Of a stretch of 64,000 nucleotides of DNA, positions 1 through 12,700 are shown piece after piece. Position 1 is the first letter of the stretch; every line of letters starts with the position of its first letter. Both the position numbers and the translations under genes were made by a program. The notes under the pieces are model-generated. The model searched no databases. It was not told where the DNA came from and saw only the letters and a program-made list of their open reading frames with translations. The DNA comes from Taeniopygia guttata. Its lineage: Eukaryota > Chordata > Aves > Passeriformes > Estrildidae. The stretch covers positions 54,561,001 to 54,625,000 of the forward strand of contig NC_133026.1 of assembly GCF_048771995.1 (NCBI RefSeq), read 5' to 3'.

Positions 1-479
1 CATATCACCTACTGCAGTATTAACAGTGTCAAATCACAAATGGAGGGTACTTCCTTGGTGTTTTTAAGTTACATTTTATCAGGGACAACTGCATCAAGCC
101 CATTAGAACAAAGCAGGGAAGCTCTCTGCTGCAAGGCTCTACCCTTAAAATACCCCCTTGCCCATGCCTAAAAGCAGAGCATCTCTTCCAGTCTTCATAG
201 CAAGCCATACCAGCACCAAATCAAGGCAGAATCCAAATTCTGTTTCTCATATCACATTAGTCACTGTGACAACTGATTCTTCTGCTCCAGCTGGATAGCC
301 AAATCAGAGCTGACAGGCTAGCTAATACACTGAAAAGATTGATGTCTCAAGGTATTTTGGGATGCATGGCAGAGGAAGGCAGGGTAGGTAAGACCTTGCC
401 CTGGTAACACAGTGAACTACCCCCTACCACCCACCTAGAGCTTGTATCCTAGCTCCACAGTGTCTGCCAGTCATCAGCA

Positions 480-960
480 CACAGGAGGTGTGCTCCACTC
501 TTGCCTAACACAGCTTCTGATTTGTCAAATGACCAGAAGTTCCACCTGTGGGGAAGGCCCAAGAAGGCCAAGGGGTATTTAAGGCTTAAAATGAGGCCAG
601 TGCACCCTTTGATCCTACCTTCCTCTTGGAATTTGTATCTGAATGCTGCTAGAATGCAGGAGTTGGCTTTTCTATATCTTTCATATGTGTGCTTTTCTAT
701 ATATTTCCTGTCTTTCTGCTTTCTAATTCCCTCTTCTTAAAACATTTTGAGTAACTTAACATTGAACGGGCTTAAATCTGCTAAATTGAATGGGCCAAAT
801 TAATGCTTTGAGCAGTGTTTAACGTTGATTGGATGTTGTACTAAATCTTTTGCCAAAATTCCCTGTCTTTTTGCAGTTTGCCGGTAAACTTATGTCTTGT
901 TTTGACCTTTTGAGAATATCTGGTCAGTGTTTCTCCCATGCATCCAACCCAGGGTACTTG
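480..960 (+). repeat. Possible old LTR-like segment, unclassified
   Basis: This stretch is less AT-rich at its start and holds a TATA-like gggtatttaagg near 565, followed by T-rich sequence, in a layout seen in avian LTRs. Ends are not clear and no target duplication is visible. It lies downstream of LRRFIP2. I do not see coding sequence here; the open frames are short and unlike known proteins. Confidence 0.2.
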
Positions 961-1371
961 AACCACTGTATAGTCCTTTTATTAGAGCCTTACACAAAGG
1001 TGCTTACACAGATACAGCCGAGGAGGAAAAGAGTGCACTGGCTGCCCTATGCCCAGACCGGACTATAGAGCCTGGCAGAGTACACTTAAAGAAACTCCTG
1101 AAGCTATGCAAGATTCACCATCAGCTTTCCATTTTATTTCCTAATGCATTTACTACCAGCTTCAACACAAAACACCAATCCTGATATCAAGTAGACCTGA
1201 GAGACACAAAAAAATTCAGAATCAACTGGTCCTAGACATTCCAAATCCCTTAAAAGAAGTGAAAGAGCCACTTCAAACATTATAGGAAAGTCCATCTCTA
1301 CTGGTCAACTATCATTATATGTGACATTTCTAAAATGAAAAATAACAAACATTATTTCTACAAGAAGATGG

Positions 1372-1680
1372 TAAGTGAGCCAATTGGGTAAGTCTCTGCT
1401 GGACCTGCTGTTTGTGAACAGTGAAGGACTGGTGGGTGATTGACAGCTGGAGACCACCCTGTGCATAGTGATCATAAAATTATATAGTTTTTGTTATTTG
1501 GAGAAGGAAAGGGATCAGCAGAAATGCTTCCTTGGACTTCTGGATGGCAGACTTCAGCCAGTTTGGGACACTGGTTGACATAATCCATTGGAAGGCAGTC
1601 CTGAGAAAGCAAAGGGGTCCAAAAAGGCTGAACATTTTTCCAGAAGGAAATTAAAGGCACGAGACCAGGCTATCCCCCAC
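1372..1680 (+). repeat. CR1 LINE fragment (end of endonuclease region of ORF2)
   Basis: The translation contains LDLLFVNSEGLVGD, and the following sequence carries the CR1 pattern DFxxADFxxF...VDxxxWxAVL...GVQKG and a final Lys/Gln-rich part. These are decayed remains of CR1 ORF2 just before the reverse transcriptase. Stops and frameshifts are present. It is 5' and 3' truncated and lies downstream of LRRFIP2. Confidence 0.8.
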
Positions 1681-2840
1681 TGGGAATCTTGTTCTGGATA
1701 TTTTGTTGAATTTAATTTTCTGGTAGTAAGAACTTGGGAATCTCTTCAATTAATATGCCCATGCTAACAGAACTGTTAATAACTTTTCTTAAAAAAAACT
1801 ACTCGAAATCCTGGTTTTAAGAAAGAATGTACTGATGCTTTACCCCTACCCCAGAAAAAGTCCTTATCTGACTTTTATGGTTTCATATTGAAGCTGCAGT
1901 TTCCCCTGTGCCATAAAATGTCCAGCTTCAATGGGGTGATTTAGAGGAAGTGCAGGAAAAGAAAGGTCCTCCACCCCATGCCAAATAAGGTTTTAGCAGA
2001 GTTTTGTACATGCTGAAAACCTCCAAAGTATCTGTTTATCTTCAGAATACCTATGATTAAGAACTAATCAAGACTTAAGAGGTTCTACTGAATAAGTATA
2101 CAACAAAAAGCAGAGTTAACAGCACAGACAATGATCTATGTGATGACCAAAGTGTGTCTCCTATTTAATAGACAGGCCTAAGTAGACCTGCTATTTACAA
2201 GGTATCTCAACAGGGAAGTAATTTTATTTTCCAAGTCCAGGAGACATCCAGAGACAGAAAGCTTTAGTTTTGCATTGTCAAGATGGCTGTTCTTTGAAAA
2301 CAGTTCTGGTGAAGCAGAGGTACTCTCAGGATTGCAAAGGTCCTGAAACCTGCCTTGCTTTGAGAAATACTCCCAGAAGAGTAGCAATTTCAAAGCAGAA
2401 AATACCTGCTACAAGTCCAAAAGAATGATTCCTCTCAGACCAAGGCTCCTGCTGGCCTCATGAAAAGTTCAACACAGGGGCAGTGCCACATCAAACACTT
2501 CAGAATTGGCACTGCAGGTGCTACTGATGTCCGAATTGCAATGTGCCAGCTCAAGGAGTTAAAGCTCTTAACAGTATTCACTGTCTGCAGGGAGTATGCT
2601 ACAGACAAAAACTCACACCATTCCAGAAAATACCTTCTTCTTTGTGCAGCTCCTCTGCTCCATGGCAGTACTGTCAAACAGTAGCAGACTAGGTTAAGAA
2701 AAAACAATTCAAACTCACTCTTTCAAAGGCAGAAAGATACTTATTAAGAATATGAAGATCAGATCTTACTATTCTACAGATTTTGCTCTGTCCTGTTAGC
2801 ATCTCTGTATTCAAAAGAAAAGACAAAACATCCAGTTTTG

Positions 2841-3612
2841 GTCAGTAAAGTGTCCATTTAATAAACTCCTTAGCCACATTTCTAACCCCTTCTTCCCCCC
2901 ATAAAATTTCAATTTGCACTTAAGCAGATGACACAATTTGATGGCGTACAACTTAAGTTTTTAAATTTGCACTCTTAATGCTAAGAGTATCAGGGGCTAG
3001 TATTTGACGAAATTACATAGAAGTCAGATGTGCCCATGCAAAAGAAGCTGATCTTTATATACAGTCCCTATTTTCTCTTATAAATTTAAATATTTTTAAA
3101 AATGTATTTTCAAAACATATAAAGTTTAGGGGATACCCCAAATGTATCTTAAAATAAAATGCTTTCTGGTTTCAAAGGTTATTTCAACAATGAAAACTAA
3201 ATTGCACCAGATAAAAGGCACTTGTGTTGTGTGATGTCTTAGGCAAGTATATGTTAGTTTCATAACAGTGTTCTTGCATTCATGCAGCTGTCTCTGAGCA
3301 TCAAGCATCATTAAAGCAGCCAAAAGAGATCGTGAGTAAACTTGATTCCACAGTTGTAAAAACATACAGCATTGTGCTCCATCTTTGACTCTAGAATCAA
3401 ACACTACTGAAAAATTGCTGTCATTCACATGGGAATTCAAACTACCTTTCATTCTCTCATAAATTACAAAAAGTATGTCATTTAATTATGAAACTAAACC
3501 ACCAGTGAATAGCTCAGTGTTCAAATAGTTTGTGCCACTGAAAGTCTGTATTTATAAACAAGCTAGGGACTAGTTATTCAAGGAGCAGTGCATTGTATTT
3601 TCAATTTCCATT
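2841..3612 (-). other. LRRFIP2: LRRFIP2 3' untranslated region (end inferred)
   Basis: The last exon continues without a donor below the stop at 3613. The sequence is AT-rich with short T/A runs and no coding signal. The lower bound rests on the poly(A) signal at 2862-2857. Longer forms are possible: an AATAAA lies near 2223-2228 on the minus strand. Confidence 0.55.
2857..2862 (-). terminator. LRRFIP2: ATTAAA polyadenylation signal for LRRFIP2
   Basis: The minus strand reads ATTAAA here, about 750 nt past the stop. A T/G-rich element (tgttttgtcttttc) follows about 30 nt further on, as expected downstream of a cleavage site. Cleavage would fall near 2840. A canonical AATAAA near 2223-2228 is an alternative. 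Confidence 0.4.
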
Positions 3613-3723
3613 TCACTGTTGAGATAAAAGCGCAGTCCTATTTGCCTTCATCTTCTCCAGCCTCTTCATTAAATGGCTATTGGTCATCTCCATTTCTTCT
3701 ATCTTATCCAGTGCTGTTCTTAG
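3613..3723 (-). CDS. LRRFIP2: LRRFIP2 exon 22, C-terminus and stop (residues 581-616)
   Basis: Acceptor ccattttatag and 36 codons, then TGA at 3615-3613. It begins [20 protein letters not shown] and ends [16 protein letters not shown]. The C-terminus matches the family (human ends ALLAQQ as I recall). The exon continues into the 3' UTR. Confidence 0.97.
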   Translation of the reverse strand, partial: LRTALDKIEEMEMTNSHLMKRLEKMKANRTALLSQQ

Positions 3724-6700
3724 CTATAAAATGGAAAAAAGTTATTATCACTTTAGTTTATTTGGACTTTGTGCTGTTCTCAAGCTTGGTAAGAGGAATA
3801 AAAATATTGTTTTGTAAGTGTGCCACAGAAGTTAAGATAAAACTTCCATTATTGCAGGCAGATGAAACATAATTAAACTCTTTAAAATAATTGTGAAGCA
3901 ACTGAAACATGAAGTGTATTCATTCTAAAAGAACTAGGTGACTGCAACCTCCCATTACATTAAAGCAATTTACCTAGAACAAGGTAAAGTACTCTCCACC
4001 ATTATTACTTGCATAGAGATATGTATTCCCATCACAGGTAGCAGGCATCATGCTAGTGATGCAGCAGCTCTTAAGCAAGAATGATCCAACAGCTCAGTTA
4101 AATACAGCTTCTTCCCAGAAACCTGTGAGATCCTGGAAAATTCCCAGGCTGTCACTTGACACAGGGACCATTCATCTCTCTAGCAATATTTTGTAGAAAG
4201 ATTACTTTAAAATATTACAAGTTATCACATTTAGAAAAAAATACCACTTAGATGCTTCCTTTCAACAAGTACAGCAGTGAATCGTAGTTATCATTACTTT
4301 AACATGCTAGATATCTTCTGAATGTCATATTGAGACTTGAAGGTCATCTTAAAAAACAATTAAAAGATGTAATCGAAGATTACAAGAAATCAGAGCTTGG
4401 AGGCAAAAGACAGCACCTCAAGACAGAAAGGAACATACAGCTGGGAAAAAAACCAAGTCAGTTACCTCTCGCTGAAGCTTCCTTTTTTCAGCTTTGAGTT
4501 CATCTTCTACTTTTTCTGCATTTTCTGCTGCATTTTTATACCTTGCAACCTGTCCCTCAAGTCGTCCAATCTGTAAACCCAAACAAGACAAAAAGGAAGA
4601 TATTCAGGTGGTCCACCTGGAGTTCACCTGCCACCAGCTGCTCTTCCAGAGACACAGCTGAGAAGACACAGGAAGTTAAAGAACTAAGCAGAGAGAAGAG
4701 TTGGAATACAAAAAATTAAGAATTGAGAAACACATGGGATTAAAAATGAAAGTGAAAAGCTGAAAAGCAGAAACTGTATGAAAAGATGCAAAGTAGAAAG
4801 CAGACTGTGAACTGTTATCAGGACATGATGAAAGAGGTCTTGAGCCCAAGCACAGAGTTTAGCAGTAAGGAAAGGACTTGAGACAAATCCTGATTGCAAC
4901 CTGCAGATGTTAAAACCCACTGGCTGGATTGTTCTATGTACAGCTCCCTGCTACCCTTAAATCCACATGATAGGCAACTAGACTGAATCTGTGCAAAAGA
5001 GAAAAGATACTCATCTATGATTTAAATTACAATCTTTCATTTAATTTTTTTAGGAAATAAGCTGTAATTAGGTTCCTAAAATATGAAAGTATAGCAGATT
5101 ATAAAGAATTGAAGTTACTAGTCCAAGAAAACCAATTTATGTAACCTAATTACTCATAAGGAAGTTGTATTGTCGAAGGTACCAAACTTACTCTCTGAAG
5201 TTTAGAGTTCTACATCTATGAAAACAGTCACACTTAGTAAATCAATAACATGGTTTTATAGCTCAGCACCATAAGATTTGCTCTTATGGTTAGGCTGTGC
5301 ACAGGTATTTAATTGCAGGAAATATGAAAAAATGTGGTGTCATTCTATGTAAACTAAATATCAAACAATAAATCAAATTATGAAATAAACTTTCTAGTTT
5401 TTGTTGAAAAAAGTATTGCAAAAGTGTGCAGTGTAATAACAAACATGAAAAAAGACACTTACATTTTGTTCCAAAGTAGTTATATCTTGTTCAGCTTTTG
5501 AAAGCTTAAACTTGTATTCACTAATTTGTCTGTTGGCATCTCCTAGACAAAAATTGACATGAATGTGTTAGTCAAAGCAACTCTCTAGAGTAGTAGTTTC
5601 CCTTTTAATTAAAATTAATTAAAAATACCATTTTATTGAGAAACCCATACCCAGGATCACAAAGAGGTAAATGTTCTTTCAGCAGTCTACAAGAGTATGG
5701 AAAGGAAATAATTTTGTTTTATTTAGAGAACACAACTGCTGTCTCTATATAATGGGCATTAAATCTCAGGTGCACCAATGAGATACACACCTTTTAAAAC
5801 ACATGTTTAGATCAGCAAACTAATTCCTTGGAGAATAGAATCAATATAATAATCAACACACACTGCAAAATGCCAGACCACAATAAACATAATATCAGCA
5901 GCATTCAGCTTAGACATCTGTAATAATATTTGAATAAGGATCACAAGGCTTGAACCTGACTGACAAACTCTAAAGAGCTTTGCAAATTATTTTGGTGTTA
6001 CATTTGAGCCCTCACATTGCCAGTGCTTTGTTCATGTTCATTAACACAAGCATATTAAATAACAGTCTGTCAAACAAGTAAGTTTTCAGCTGAATAGCTT
6101 GCTTGAAATGAAAAGCATCTTATGCTTCTATGAAGCCACATATTAAGTTAAATAAATTTTCATTTTTTGCTTCAGGACAGTAGTCTTCTAGATTAGGTTT
6201 CTATATCAAACATTGAACAAAATAATCCCATAGAATATGTATTTTTAAAAAATCTTATCTGAAATTCTATTGTCTAAAAATTGTATCCATGTAGTGGCAC
6301 CCACTCTAGGCAAGGTTATCAACTTGAAAAATAACTTCCCAAAATGTTGTTCTTCAACACTGAAAGAGGCAGATTTTTAAGGTATTCTACAGTGAGAAGT
6401 CCATACAAAGATATATTCCAACAAAAACCTATCTATACAACAATATAGCCACTCACAATACTACTAGTGTACAACAAGAGGAGTTGAAAGTCCTCTCTGC
6501 AAGAAGAAAAACTTTGAACAGTAACCATATACCTACTTTGCATTTCAATTAGCTGCAAGTCAGAGCCGTTTTCCAAGTCTATTGTATCTGGATTCATGCT
6601 ATCACTTTTAGAGTATTTCTGTCGTTCTTCTTCTAACTGCATCTTCAGTTTTCTAACCTGAAAAAGGAAGTGTTTCTTTATGAAAAGAAGACTCTCAGAA

Positions 6701-9700
6701 GTTCAGTAGTTCTGTATCTAAATGTTCAATGGTAAAAAGGCAGAGTAGTCCTGAGATGCCACTGGCTGAGAAGGTTCTGTAAACAAGAATAGCAGAGCGA
6801 TGCAGGGTCTGTGGTCTGTGGCTGTAGGCTCCCATCCCCCATCACTGGGCAAACGCCCTCTGCATGTCAGTGCACAATCCAAGCCCACCGGTTTGGTCAG
6901 TACTGCAGGGATATCTGCACAGTGCAGGATCACCTTATAACTAACACTTTTTGGAAGAGGAGATCGTATTAAACTCCGTTTATGGATTTCCTCCACTGTG
7001 TATCTTTTCCCACTCCAAACACACACAAAGATATTGAACACTATCCTAGTGAGTTTACAGACAATAATCCATGGCTTTTTTTAGGGGGCCCTCTCTCATA
7101 CTCCACCTGGAAACAATGGCCCTAGGCAAGTCTGGTAGGGCACATTAGTTTTTAATAGTTCCATTTCATGCTACAGCAGTTGTCTCTCAGTTTTTCCAGT
7201 AGTCAGGGAACATAGATTTCTCAGCTATGTGCCCTGCGTATGGACATTATGAAAGAAGTAGGAGCTACTTTTTTGGACACTCTCATAAAAATATTGTTCT
7301 ACAGATTAGCAGTATGTGAGTTAACCTGCAAAACCCCATTCATGATACAAATCAAATATATGATCAGTAATTTTTAAATTATACACTGATAAATATGTGC
7401 TTACATATTTATATATATTTAACACTATGACTTATTGGCAGTCCAAAAAACTATCTATACTATAATTAAGGTTCATTCACAGCAAACCCAAATGTTGACA
7501 ACAATGGTTTAAATTTGCAATGTCTTCAACTAAAAAGCCAAGAACTTAGTAGTAGTGTTCTTAACAATTGCTCAATGGCTATGTGTTTGCTTGAGTCCTT
7601 TCTTCTCAAAACAGCTGTATTTAAACACAATTATTTTAATAATATTTTCTCTGTGAGTTACCAAAACCATCAATGAAATAGTATCACTCAGCAATTTTCA
7701 AGAAAATGCCACTTGAGCTTATGAGAGTGTAATTGTACTGACTTTAATATTTCTGCATAACACAAAATAAAAGAAAGAGCTTTAAGGATATGCACTAATA
7801 GCAAAGTCAGGAACAAGTTAGAGTTCAGCTAACCAGTGAAATGACGTTTCTTTACCAACCAAGATCAAAGACCCATGGATAAGGACATTAGCAAGAGGAA
7901 CTGCTAATTCCTGGTAGTCACTGAGGTAAAAACTTGAGTATTTTGTTTTGCTCTAGTGCTTATATATTTGATTAAACACCTTTGTGCTTAACATTTGTTT
8001 ATTGCTTATATATAAATAGGCTGCAAAATGATACACAAAGGTCTACTTCTGAAATGAGTAACTTATTTTACCTGGGACAGTAATTCCTCCTTTTCTCCAG
8101 CCAGTTTTCGTAGCCTGATATCTAAAACCAAAGAACCCAATTAAAAATCAGAAATCTGTAACTAAGAATATGTTTTTCATAACTTTTTGTTCCATGCCAA
8201 ATGAAATGCTCATCAAAGCTAATAGCACTGGGACCACAAAACTTTGATACCTCACTAATAACACAACAACTTTCAGTTAATAGCAGAAAAAAGGGAAAAA
8301 TCCATTCACACTTCATTCACACTGTTTATTAGTATAACGACTCTAAAAGCAAGATCTCAAGAGTTTAATAAATCTTCAGAGCAAATGAACAACTGATGAT
8401 TTTTTTTAATACTAGAACAGTTTTGTCCCAATATCTAGAATAGCCATTTCCAACAAAAGATTTTTCTGATTGTGTATTCTTTTCCCTGTCTTATTTGAAG
8501 GCTGTCATCTCTTCAGGGAAGCCACCAAGCTTCCCCGTATGTTTAGAAAGTCTGCAAAAATGGTTCCCAAATGACAAAAAAAGTACCTGGAAAGGGACCC
8601 ACAGGAATGCAGCAGTATCTCTACTTATTCACAAGATCAGTAATGACTACAAGCCATTGCTACAATCAAGCAACTAAGACTAGAGCAGCTCCCTTAGAAA
8701 TTGTAACTTTGACAGGAATTAAGCATAATAACATTGTATTCCCCTGTGAGGGAGCCACAGCAGAAATACGTATCAAGTTTAGTTTCTGTCAATATAAAAA
8801 TATGTAACTATTATATATTATGTACAAGTAAAATTCAATAATATAGATTTTTTTTCTACATGTTAACAGAGTTTTACAGTGGATTGACCTTGCATACAAT
8901 AACTTGCTCAACCTAAGCATAAAAGCAAGTTCAAGTAACTTAACCCCAAAACCCTCAATTAGTGTCTCTGTTGTCCCTGTCATTTTTTGAATGCTTTTAA
9001 AATTTCTTTTTCTAATGAATGTGATGAAACACTGCACTTGATGTTCTTTCATTGACTATGTACACTTCTAAAGAATTATTTTCATGAAACACAATGGAAA
9101 ACATACTAATCCAAAAGATGACACTTTTAAGCAATACGTTTTCTGTTAGTATTAAAATAGGAACTGAACCAAGAGAACTAATCTGTTTCAAACATCTAAG
9201 CACACATTATTTTTTCTTACTCAAAAGATACATCTGTCTATTTACTCAGAACAAATAAAAATTAAAATCAATCCTGAAAGTTGTGTAAGCATATATTCCA
9301 GAAGCATCACAGGTCCTTGCATCTGCAAATGTAAGTCAAACCCACTGTGAATGAGAAGAGACAAAGCCTTCAAAAACTCTATAAAGTATTCTAGGATACT
9401 TTTACCTAGTGGTCCTTCTCCTGCAGATTCCAAGACTTGAGCAGCTTCCTGTGATACAACCGTTATTGTACCAACCATTGATTCATGGTTTAGATCACCA
9501 TTTGGTGTGCCATCTGGAATTATAACTAATCCATGTTTCTAAAAATGCAAAACAAAAAATAAACTAGTCAGACAACAGAAGTGCTAAATATAAATCAACA
9601 TATAAATTTTTAAAGAGCCTTTCAAGTTCATTGAAACAGTTACAATGATATGGACCATTTATCCTACCCTAAGGTCAGGTTTTCAGAGTGCACAATAGTA

Positions 9701-12700
9701 ACCATTCTTCCGCCTTTTTACTGACCTTGATTCCATGCCCCATTCCTGGATTTGTTACTGCAAAGTAACTACTGCCAACATACCTGTCCTCTCTTCATTG
9801 TTTCCTTCAGGTCAGCCAACTCCTCTCTGAGCTCATCTCGCTCATTCTTAATGCAGTCAAAGTAATCTTTCTGTCTTTCTAGGGCCTGGGCTCAGGCAGA
9901 TAGCAAGAAAAAGAATGGCACAGAGAAAAAGCATATGACAGCAGATAGATTTTCTACAAGTAAATACAAATAGCTCAATATAAGTAAAGAAATTAAATGT
10001 GCTTTTAAAATATATAGTAACATACAGCCCTGATAACTGCCTTCTACAAGTTGCATCTAACTTCATGCTACATTTGTCATGATTTTTTTTCCAGACAAGT
10101 CTTAGATTTTTTGACAGATTTTCTTACTCAGTGAATTCTATCCTTTGGTAAACTTTGATAAACTAAATTGAGTACCAAAAGAGTAAGTGATTCTTCTTCA
10201 TACAGGCACTCTGCAGCAATAAACAAAATTTGCTGAAACTCAAATAGCAAAGATCCTAAAACATTACATCTATTGAACTAATTTATCTGCCTTTTATAAG
10301 GTACAGAAGTAGAAATCATACATCATGGAAGAGCTTGAATGTATCCACTCACGAATACTAGTTTATTTACTAGTTGCTTAAGGGTTACAACACTATTTAC
10401 TAAACCCAAAGCAATCCATTTTAGAGGAAAAAAAAAGCAGCAAACACTAGCAGCACTATTTTAGCAAGTGCAATATGGGTGTAGATAGGTCTGCCTAGCT
10501 AAGCTGGAGAGGTTACCTGGCACTTAGTTGGACACATTTACTTGACTGGGCAGCATACAATACTGCATGAATTAAAAATAATCATCATAAAGCAAGTGCA
10601 AAAGTATACATACAGTTTGGTCAAGAAAATGATCCAACTAAACATTATGCTATGCATTAATGTGTAGGAATGGACTGATACCACGAAAGAAATGAAGGTG
10701 TATATATTTGTGCTGTACTTGCCTCATGTAATTTCAGGATGCTATATTTTAATAATAATCTAGAATCTGTATACTAGAGCAATATTTTGAAGCATTACTC
10801 AGTTTCAACAGAAAATTTTGACAAGTGCTGTTGCACTTGATTTATTCATATGTAAATGTAACATTTAAAATAAAGGCAATTCAACATGTGTGAAAACAGT
10901 AGCTGACGTCTTAATTTTAAAATTTGTAATATGTCCTTTTATTTCCTAGCACACACTAGATCTCTAACTACATTATAAATAGCATGACAAACCTTATCAT
11001 TATGTAATTTTGTGCTCTACTTAAAAGACACATATATCTTTTTAATTTTTGAAAAACAGTGGAAGAGATAGAAGGGCAAGTAAGCTCACTACTAGAGAGA
11101 ATTGACACAGTGGCCCAGGATCACAGACACAGACTGTGTGTACTTGACAGTGTCCTGTGATGATGCTGACCTTCCCCGAACATATTTTCTATCCTTACTC
11201 CCTAATAACACAAGTGTTGGAAATCAGAAAATTCTGATGGGGGAGGAAGTGAAACTGATATAACTATGTATTTCTACCTATGTAGCTCTAAGTAATCATT
11301 CAAAACCAGTAAAAATCCTAGTGTTTGTACACTCAGGGTTTAATTTAATATGACATGGATTTTGCACAAAATCTACCTCTGCAATTCTTCTGTTGGGGCA
11401 GGAACAGGACAACAAAGTTCTGCAGACAGATTTTACCATACTTATATGAGCAAAAATCTGATAATATGCCAGAATCCAGAGATGTTTGGAATCCTGTTTT
11501 CTAAATATTCCAAAAGCCTTTGTAACTTTTATACTAAACTAAGAGTTGCGATTACTAAATGAAAATTTGGAGCCACTAAACAGTACAGTAACTGTGTATT
11601 TCAGGAATATAACCCAATGTTGTAACTCAGTGTCCTCAAACTGATCTAATTTAAGATCAAATATAACCACAAATTTCAAGCACTGTAAAAACAGGACAAC
11701 ATAAGAAGGCAGGTGTAAAACAAAGTTCTGCTATTTTGTTCTGTTTGCCTCCCTTTCTTTTTCTGAAACAGCTAAAACGTCTTATATGCATTGCAAAATT
11801 CAGTTACAATTTTAGTTATAAACTACATTGTGAAGCTTTGCAGAGACTTCTAAAGCTGGAATAGAGTAAAAATTAGCAATAGGAGGGAAAAAGACTCAAA
11901 AAACTGTGAGCTAAGAAAAGTAAGTAAATATTTTTAAATATGAGAAAGAAGAGAGCTGCATTTTTACATTTTCTTCTCTAAGAGAGTTCAATTCTGAGAA
12001 TTAAAAAAAAAAAAAACTGACTAGAAAAATAACCAGTTATGGTGTTTATAAGAATAAAAACTGGCAGGGTAATTTTGGCTAAAGGAAAATATATCTTTCT
12101 TGTCATTCTGGCTGGTAGGTATATTTGAATAGAGGATATACTCGTACTAATTCTGGCAATGTATTCAAAAGCACACAAAAATATTGCACGAATTGAGACA
12201 GTCCAATATACAAATGTGAGAAATAAGTATGGAAAGGATAGGGTAAATTAAAGATAAAAAGCTTTCAGAAGAATGTGCAGAAAACTTTAGAATGTTGAAA
12301 TTTTTTTATGATGGAAGAGAAAGACTGAAACATGAAAAAAGGTAAGACAGCATAGTTTTTGAACTGGCCACCACCAGTTAAAAGGCAGCTTTTCAAGGTG
12401 ACTTGAACTCCAGTAAATAAAACAATTTTCAAAGAAATCTGCATATATTGCAATATGGTACAAAATTCAGGTGGAGAGAAATAACCCCTGAGCTGTCAAG
12501 AGCAGACAATTAATTTTTAAAGACTTTCCAATCAACTCCCTATTGCCACCAGGCAATCTACCTGTGCCCCAACACAGCCACAAGTTCAGAGACATGTTGT
12601 CACCACTGATGGTAAGGCTGACTCAGTTCTACAACTTCTGCCTGACCAGAAGCAAAGCTGACAAACCCTGCCTGACCTACATTAGCTGCATAGTATCAGC

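Larger units (their letters stand above)
1..2840. other. Downstream flank of LRRFIP2 without a recognised gene
   Basis: Apart from the CR1 fragment and the doubtful LTR-like segment, I see no exon. In other vertebrates MLH1 lies tail-to-tail with LRRFIP2. I looked on the plus strand for the MLH1 C-terminal exons (ending FERC) and did not find them, so MLH1 would lie to the left of the window if synteny holds. Confidence 0.5.

Noticed and set aside
1..3600. Expected MLH1 3' end, tail-to-tail with LRRFIP2 by vertebrate synteny.
   Set aside because: No sequence encoding the MLH1 C-terminus was found on the plus strand.
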